A stretch of DNA of 64,000 nucleotides from Stieleria sp. JC731 (lineage in GTDB: Bacteria; Planctomycetota; Planctomycetia; Pirellulales; Pirellulaceae), in contig NZ_JAJKFQ010000011.1 of NCBI RefSeq assembly GCF_020966635.1, positions 992,001-1,056,000 of the forward strand, read 5' to 3'. Shown piece by piece: positions 58,804 through 64,000 of the stretch (the stretch's first letter is position 1; the number at the start of each line of letters is the position of its first letter). The position numbers and the translations under genes were made by a program. Below the pieces are notes generated by a model, which worked only from the letters and a program-made list of their open reading frames with translations, was not told where the DNA came from and did not search any database.

Positions 58804-59836
58804 GTTCATCCTCCGATAAACGAGCGCTGCCAGCCGGGATCGCATTGTCATTCGACCCATGCTTTTTCGCTGCGGCCACGTCGATAAAGATTTGTTCCAG
58901 CGAATTCACTGCTGGCTCGATCGCCCGGATCGCGGTTCCCGTTTCCGCCGCCCAGTTCCAGATGGTCATTGTTTCGGTTGATTCAATTCCGAAGACATCC
59001 AAGGTCCGTTTGTCTTGATTCCACGCGGATTGAAACCCCGCCTCAGACGCACGATTCTGAAAAGGTTGGTGGTCACCCAAAATCGATAGGTGCATGGTCG
59101 GCTCGATGGGACGACTAAGGTTGGCCATCGAATCAGCCATTCGGACCTGTCCGTTGACCAGAATGATCACATGATCGCAGACCGTGCGAACGTCAGACAG
59201 GATGTGCGTTGACAAGATGATCGACTTGCCATGCGAAGTAGCGAGATTTCGAATTCGTTTGAGCATGGCGAGGCGTTGATCGGGATCTAGTCCGGTCGTC
59301 GGCTCATCAAGAATCAGCAAAGGTGGGTCGTGAACGAGAGCTTGTGCGAACTTAAGCTTTTGCCGCATACCCGTCGAATACGATTCGACTTCACGATAAC
59401 GCTCTTCACCAAAGCCGCAAAAGTCCATCATTTCATGGCTTCGACGCAACGCTTCTTTGCCCCGTAGACCTGACAATTCAGACATCAGACGGACCGATTC
59501 GATGCCGTCGAGACCAGCGATATAGCAGTCATCTTCGGGAAGATAACCGATCGAATCACGAATCTGTTGCGCGTCGCGTGGCCACTTATAATCGAGGATA
59601 CGTCCATTGCCTGCTTGGGTGCTTAGCAAACCCAGCAACGCCTTGATTAGGGTGCTTTTCCCTGACCCGTTTGGCCCGAGTAGCCCCGTGACTCCCGGAG
59701 GAAACTGCAACGAGATATCTTGCAGTGCTTCGATGTCACCGTATCGCTTGGTGACGTGGTCGATTTCGATGATGTTTTCCAGCGTTGCGATTTCCGGGGC
59801 GAGTCTTACGGTGCGGGCATGATCATGATGTGACAC
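58790..59836 (-). CDS. ABC transporter ATP-binding protein
   Basis: The first gene of the four-gene operon encodes a 348-residue ATPase. Walker A is GPNGSGKSTL, the signature is SYSTGMRQKLKFAQA, Walker B is LLILDEPTTGLDP and the switch His lies in LSTHILSDV. The GTG at 59836 gives a protein that begins just before the first ABC strand (ENIIEIDHVTKRYGDIEAL); the frame runs further upstream to 60046 without domain features. Related ABC-2 exporters pair one ATPase with one permease, so this set could be one exporter with two of each or two exporters. Confidence 0.93.
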   Translation of the reverse strand: MSHHDHARTVRLAPEIATLENIIEIDHVTKRYGDIEALQDISLQFPPGVTGLLGPNGSGKSTLIKALLGLLSTQAGNGRILDYKWPRDAQQIRDSIGYLPEDDCYIAGLDGIESVRLMSELSGLRGKEALRRSHEMMDFCGFGEERYREVESYSTGMRQKLKFAQALVHDPPLLILDEPTTGLDPDQRLAMLKRIRNLATSHGKSIILSTHILSDVRTVCDHVIILVNGQVRMADSMANLSRPIEPTMHLSILGDHQPFQNRASEAGFQSAWNQDKRTLDVFGIESTETMTIWNWAAETGTAIRAIEPAVNSLEQIFIDVAAAKKHGSNDNAIPAGSARLSEDERGNQ

Positions 59837-60375
59837 CGTGCTTCGATTTGCGACGACGGAAAAGAACAGATGACCTTTCAATCGTTCGGCCTGAGAACAC
59901 GATCGCGTCCATTTTACGGCAATGAATGCACTCGGGTTCGCTGCGACCGTCCAAGTCTTGGCGAGAGAAAGCAGGAAAACTCGAAAATTTGGAAATCGAT
60001 CGTTCATGCCACCGCCGTGCCAACAACGGTAGCCGCTCGACATCACCGTTCAGCCGACTCGGTCTCTGGTCGTCATTTCAATCGTTTCGCTAGAAAACCG
60101 TTGGTTTGCATCGCGTTTGTGTTGCGATGCCGACGTCTGGCGTGGTGACCACACTGCTAAAAACTAGAGCCTATCCACAACAGTATCCGTGCAAACGAGA
60201 CGCTTTGCATCGATGACGGCCCCGCCTTCTGGCTGACGCTGATCTGACAAAAGGACTGGCCGTGAATCAGATCAGGGCGTGAAGCTTGGGGACTGTAGCG
60301 GGTGAGAGTTCAGAACGTTTCAGTCTCGGAAAGGTCGTCGAGATTGAAGCGTGTCTCGGGGCATGATAGGAGCGA
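59837..60375. other. Intergenic region without a recognised gene
   Basis: This stretch of about 540 bp lies between the first ABC gene and the DUF2513 gene. It should hold the ABC operon promoter. No RNA motif, repeat or coding frame was recognised. Confidence 0.4.
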
Positions 60376-60642
60376 CTACTTAAGCGTCGGCGTTAGGTAG
60401 AGTCCTTTGGCCCGGAGTTCGTCTAAGTAGTTACAACCTTTCCAAGTAAGAACCAGGGGACCACGGTTCGTTAGGGTTTCTTCACCGAGTTCGATAAACC
60501 CTGCGTCGGCAAGCAAGAACACGTGCGTGACAACGCCTTCACGCTCGTATCCTTCGATGGGAATGGATCCTTTAAATAAACGCGTTCCCTTCTCTTCAAC
60601 AAACTCCAACAACTTGCGAACAAGGTACATGTCTCGCTTCAT
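60376..60642 (-). CDS. DUF2513-like small protein
   Basis: The 88-residue protein resembles the DUF2513 family of small winged-helix-like proteins. It starts with KRDMYLVRKLLEFVEEK, has a VVTHVFLLADAGFIELG segment and ends in LTWKGCNYLDELRAKGLY. The family is often found in phage and mobile-element contexts but also occurs as lone genes; its function is unknown. It is on minus and isolated from both neighbours by several hundred bases. Confidence 0.8.
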   Translation of the reverse strand: MKRDMYLVRKLLEFVEEKGTRLFKGSIPIEGYEREGVVTHVFLLADAGFIELGEETLTNRGPLVLTWKGCNYLDELRAKGLYLTPTLK

Positions 60643-61162
60643 GGATCGAAACCGCTGGCCGGACTAATGCTTCAAGGAATCGGTGGCATTTGTTTCCACC
60701 GAATGACGGATGTCGCGTTTGTTAAGGGCAAACACTTGAATGTCTCTTCGGCAGGCAGCTAGGTTTTGTCCGTTCCATTTTCCCGAACGAACTCGGATCT
60801 TTTTAGCTGACCCGTCCAACCGAACCATGACGTCCAACCGGAATGATCGGACAGCCAAGCGGGGTGGGTATCCGAGTCGTCGAAAGTCCGGCGACCATTC
60901 CACAAAAGACGATCCGCGGTCTCCTGGAAACGATGGGCTAATCCGCACGATCGTTATCGCGGCCTCTCCACAACGCTTTCGAACACATCCCCCGCATGAA
61001 GCGTTCAAACAATGTCTGCTGAGCGACGATGATCCTTCGATACAGGGCGAGCGAACGCTCTGCAATGAACGTTAAGTTGTCGGTCAAACTGATTGTCAGT
61101 TTGATCCTAACGACTTGCGATCGAATCGATGTCAAGACACCTGTTGGACCAAGGACGGTCGG
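60643..61162. other. Intergenic region with no convincing gene
   Basis: These 520 bp have overlapping frames on both strands, such as 60664-61065 minus and 60740-61075 plus. Neither has a good start signal or a family signature. The promoter of the GMC gene lies in the right part. It also contains an aaggacgg ribosome binding site just before 61163. Confidence 0.4.
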
Positions 61163-63496
61163 ATGGATGATTGTTTTCCACTGAAAGAACTCTCGCGTAT
61201 CGCAGAATCCGCGAAGGGGGAGTTTGACCGTCGGACATTTCATCAGTCAGCACTTGCCGCTGGGATGTTTCCATTTTCTCTCTTAGGTAAAAACGAGCAG
61301 AAATGTCCTTTGGCCGACATCAAGGAAAAGCGTTTTCCAACCTTGGTCGCAATCCTTTCCGCTCAGATTGATGCCCTCTGGTGCGGTCGCCAAGGAGACA
61401 ATGCTGCTGCGGTCGCATGTGACGTATTGAAATACGCAGCGCATTTGCCTTGGCGAGTGCAACAAGGGATGAATGTTGCGCTGCTATGGCTGGAGTTCTA
61501 TAGCTTTAAACACACCGGAAGGAAATTGTCTGATCATCCACCCGCGATGGTCCGGCAAGTTCTAAACCAAGGTGAAACGCGGCGCTCGAGCCATTCGCCG
61601 CCATTGATTTGCTGGGACGAAGACCATCTCTTGCACATGGCAGCCGCCGGTCTGGCCATGGTGGGTCGGTTAGTGATTCATTCTCGTGAGCCGGCGCGAA
61701 CACTTATTGGGTTGGGATGGAGTGAAGAGTGTCAGGATGCTGAGAATCTGGTTTCGATTCCGCCACCGCCACTGGCAGACCTCAACCAACACTACGACGT
61801 CGTAATCATCGGAAGCGGGGCCGGCGGTGCAACTTGTGCTGCGAGGCTAACCGCTGAAGGGTTGAACGTGTTGATCATCGACTACGGAGACTACGTCAGT
61901 CCTGACGCTCTGATCCAACGGCAACAACAACCAGACGGAACGATCAAGCTTTCTCCACCACGCAGTGATGAAGTTCTCTATCGATTGTATAAAGACGCCG
62001 GGGCACAAATCAGCGGTGGTCTTGGAAACGTCAACAGTAAATTAGATCTCGCACTTCCCAATCGTCGCAAAAAGATTCCTGCGCGACAGACCATCAATAT
62101 TTGCCAAGCTAAAGTGTTTGGCGGTGGACCTTACGTTAACAACGCTATCCACCTTCCGATCAAACGAGAAGTTTACGAAACGAAGTGGGCCGGACGGCAA
62201 CCGGTCGGTGTCGACTACGACGTCCTCTCTGCCATCATGCAAGGCATCAATGCGGAACTGGGTGTTAATACCGATGTGACCGACATGCACATCAGCGATC
62301 GGAGTATGCGATTTGCAGAAGGCTGCCGTATCGTAGGTGAAGATCCGCAACCATTGCCAGTATCGATACGCAAGGACTGCAGCGGCTGTGGTAGCGACAA
62401 TTCCGTTGATAGCTTTGGACACCATGTTGGCGGGGTTCACCCGTACAAGGCTGACAAGCCAAATAGCTATCTCGTTCAAGCGATGCACAACGCTAAACCC
62501 GCGAATGTTTCCTACCGAACCGAAGCAACGCATCTGCGGATCCGACGTAGCGAATCGGGGCGGCCGACTGTAACCGGAATCGATGTCAAACGAACAGACG
62601 ACAACGGATGTCGAACTTCAGCGACTGTGACGGCTGATCAATACGTTGTCGCATCAGGATTTGGGCCGACAACGAAACTGCTTTCGCAAGGGCTTCGCAA
62701 TGCCGGTCTGCGAAACGAGCACATCGGCAAACGATTTTCGGCAAATGTTGGAACAGCCGTCTATGCCATGTTTGAAAAGCCGATTTGGCCCGCGAGTTCA
62801 GCTCGGCCGGAACCCGGTGTGACGCAGTGCTTTATCGTTGAAGGCCGACACGTCGAAGAAAATGGAAAAGTCGTCGAAGAGCCTGCGTTGGAGAATTGGT
62901 TTCATTTCCCAGGCACGGTCGCGTTAGCGCTAACCGGCTGGTTCCAACATTTTGCCTGTGCGATGCGGAAATTCAATCACTTGTCGATGGCTGGAATTGT
63001 CGTGCCGACGCAAGTGCGCGATTGCAACTATATCGATTCCTGTGGCAAGGTTCATTTGTCGCTCAACTGCGAAGAGTTTGAACTCCTACTCAACGGGATG
63101 AAACGCATCGCAAGGATCTACTTTGCGGCCGCAACAGAGGATGATCCTGTCACGCTGTACCTTCCAACCAAGGCGATGTTGTTGCGGCACGGACGACCGG
63201 CAGCGATCCGCAATATGGATGATATGGAATGGGCGCTGTGTGAAATTCGCAAACGGGGGCCTGCCTTTGTCAACTTGTTAACAACCCACGGACAAGGCGG
63301 CACCGCGATTGGTGATGTGATCGATCCCGAATCGTTTTTGGTTAAAACCGATTGCGATCAACAGGTTGATAACTTGACGGTCGCGGATGCCTCATTGTTC
63401 CCAGCCGGTTGCGAGATCAATCCGCAACTGACGCTGAAAGCTCTGTCAAAGATCGCCACCGAAAAAGTGCTTGAAAGGACGTTGGCCGCGGGATAA
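61163..63496 (+). CDS. GMC-family FAD oxidoreductase with fused N-terminal domain
   Basis: The 777-residue protein joins an N-terminal helical domain (about 1-190) to a GMC oxidoreductase. The start of the N-domain (FDRRTFHQSALAAGMF) and its helices recall the small subunit of gluconate 2-dehydrogenase or the N-domain of long-chain alcohol oxidases. The flavin motif VVIIGSGAGGATCAARL starts near residue 200. A CSGCG pair follows near 400, and the C-terminal block HGQGGTAIGDVI with NLTVADASLFPAGCEINPQLTL completes the GMC fold. The ATG has aaggacgg about 11 bp upstream. The substrate is unknown. It is followed by a convergent cydB. Confidence 0.88.
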   Translation: MDDCFPLKELSRIAESAKGEFDRRTFHQSALAAGMFPFSLLGKNEQKCPLADIKEKRFPTLVAILSAQIDALWCGRQGDNAAAVACDVLKYAAHLPWRVQQGMNVALLWLEFYSFKHTGRKLSDHPPAMVRQVLNQGETRRSSHSPPLICWDEDHLLHMAAAGLAMVGRLVIHSREPARTLIGLGWSEECQDAENLVSIPPPPLADLNQHYDVVIIGSGAGGATCAARLTAEGLNVLIIDYGDYVSPDALIQRQQQPDGTIKLSPPRSDEVLYRLYKDAGAQISGGLGNVNSKLDLALPNRRKKIPARQTINICQAKVFGGGPYVNNAIHLPIKREVYETKWAGRQPVGVDYDVLSAIMQGINAELGVNTDVTDMHISDRSMRFAEGCRIVGEDPQPLPVSIRKDCSGCGSDNSVDSFGHHVGGVHPYKADKPNSYLVQAMHNAKPANVSYRTEATHLRIRRSESGRPTVTGIDVKRTDDNGCRTSATVTADQYVVASGFGPTTKLLSQGLRNAGLRNEHIGKRFSANVGTAVYAMFEKPIWPASSARPEPGVTQCFIVEGRHVEENGKVVEEPALENWFHFPGTVALALTGWFQHFACAMRKFNHLSMAGIVVPTQVRDCNYIDSCGKVHLSLNCEEFELLLNGMKRIARIYFAAATEDDPVTLYLPTKAMLLRHGRPAAIRNMDDMEWALCEIRKRGPAFVNLLTTHGQGGTAIGDVIDPESFLVKTDCDQQVDNLTVADASLFPAGCEINPQLTLKALSKIATEKVLERTLAAG

Positions 63497-63544
63497 TTGA
63501 AATTCCAATTGATCTTGAGCACGCGATCTTTGCCTCGCGATCAA

Positions 63545-64000
63545 TTAGTAACTATGTGAATCCAATTTGACTTTGCCGCGAAAGATCCAGTAGATCGTTA
63601 CTGTATAGGAAAGGACGCAAGGCAATCCGATCGCCGCTACAGCGAGCATGATTCCGAGCGTTCGATGGCTACTGCGAGCGTTTTCGAGCGTGACGCTTAA
63701 TGATGGATCGATCGTGGAAAGCATCAAATTCGGACATACAGCGACGCTAAACAACGATGCGAGTGCCAGAATCACCATCGAAGAGCTGAAAAACGCATAC
63801 AGCGGCAATCGAAGATGCATGGCTCTGGGAATATTCAGGACGGCCAGCAAGTTTAAAACTGGGACAGCCCATAGAATCGGGTACTTGCTGATGTTCTCCG
63901 TCGAATGTGGCACATGAGCCCAGGTAGCGACCGTGACTAATAAGTACAGCGAGGCGAAAACGAAAAACAATGGCGTGATCCATTGTCTTACCCGCTCTTG
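63545..64000 (-). CDS. cydB: Cytochrome bd ubiquinol oxidase subunit II, partial (3' end)
   Basis: The window ends inside this gene, so only the C-terminal 151 residues are visible and the start is outside. The segment shows four hydrophobic helices and ends in SYTVTIYWIFRGKVKLDSHSY, the typical C-terminus of CydB. The frame stays open to base 64000. Cytochrome bd is the respiratory oxidase that reduces oxygen with quinol. CydA is probably just upstream, beyond the window. Confidence 0.9.
   Translation of the reverse strand, partial: QERVRQWITPLFFVFASLYLLVTVATWAHVPHSTENISKYPILWAVPVLNLLAVLNIPRAMHLRLPLYAFFSSSMVILALASLFSVAVCPNLMLSTIDPSLSVTLENARSSHRTLGIMLAVAAIGLPCVLSYTVTIYWIFRGKVKLDSHSY

Noticed and set aside
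60664..61075. Overlapping frames on both strands before the GMC gene
   Set aside because: Neither has a start signal or a recognised domain, and they overlap each other almost completely.

Overview
This window looks like a chromosomal segment from a flagellated member of the Planctomycetota, most likely a Pirellulaceae (Rhodopirellula-like) marine bacterium. The supports are a BBP7-type outer-membrane barrel protein, a secreted sulfatase, a J-like domain protein with the planctomycete PPNHYxLLG signature, a transporter with an N-terminal SNPYxxP tail, a caspase-fold/vWA membrane protein, and long intergenic regions between mostly short operons. The assignment rests on gene types alone, because no rRNA is present.

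Layout. 0-9 kb: a compact plus-strand flagellar operon (flgF, flgG, flgA, flgH, flgI, a rod-binding flgJ-type gene, a FlgN-like chaperone, flgK, flgL) for the distal rod, P and L rings and hook-filament junction. 9-16 kb: an exported protein of unknown function, a small membrane protein, a TIGR01777-type epimerase fused to an SRPBCC domain, and a sigma-70 factor divergent from a MerR/B12-domain regulator with shared 11-bp motifs between them. 16-24 kb: a hydrolase-fold pseudoenzyme, a single-domain response regulator, a DUF423 protein, a Rieske protein, a secreted M16 protease, a Na/Ca exchanger, a J-like membrane protein and a block of 112-bp tandem repeats. 24-32 kb: housekeeping genes (ribE-rsmA-M24 peptidase-mogA on minus, eno on plus, tgt plus a PII-like gene on minus) and a TPR protein carrying two RNA-polymerase alpha-CTD domains. 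33-46 kb: tRNA-Thr(CGT), an orphan LexA-type DNA-binding protein, a soluble PAS chemoreceptor, a photolyase-related protein, a HEAT lipoprotein, a GH13 enzyme, BBP7, a sulfatase, a HAD phosphatase and a TolC-like lipoprotein. 46-64 kb: a TonB-dependent receptor, a 1661-residue caspase-fold/vWA protein, an MFS-type carrier, a four-gene interlocked ABC-2 exporter operon, a DUF2513 protein, a fused GMC oxidoreductase and the 3' end of cydB.

How genes work together. The flagellar genes form one assembly module, to which the soluble chemoreceptor and perhaps the CheY-like protein may be functionally tied. The sigma factor and the MerR-like regulator probably share a control region. The four ABC genes have overlapping starts and stops and should make one export complex or two related ones.

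Most unusual points: (1) several proteins keep a familiar fold but have lost the residues that define its chemistry. These are a CarH-like regulator without either cobalamin-contacting histidine, an FeS-type photolyase homolog without most cluster cysteines, an esterase fold without its catalytic triad, a caspase fold with Cys replaced by Ala, and a PII protein with Phe at the uridylylation site. (2) A TPR-alphaCTD protein looks like a free-standing promoter-DNA binder. (3) A dispersed inverted/tandem repeat family carries the core gcgctagcgacggtt. All residue-level statements come from reading translations by eye; none was checked by database search.
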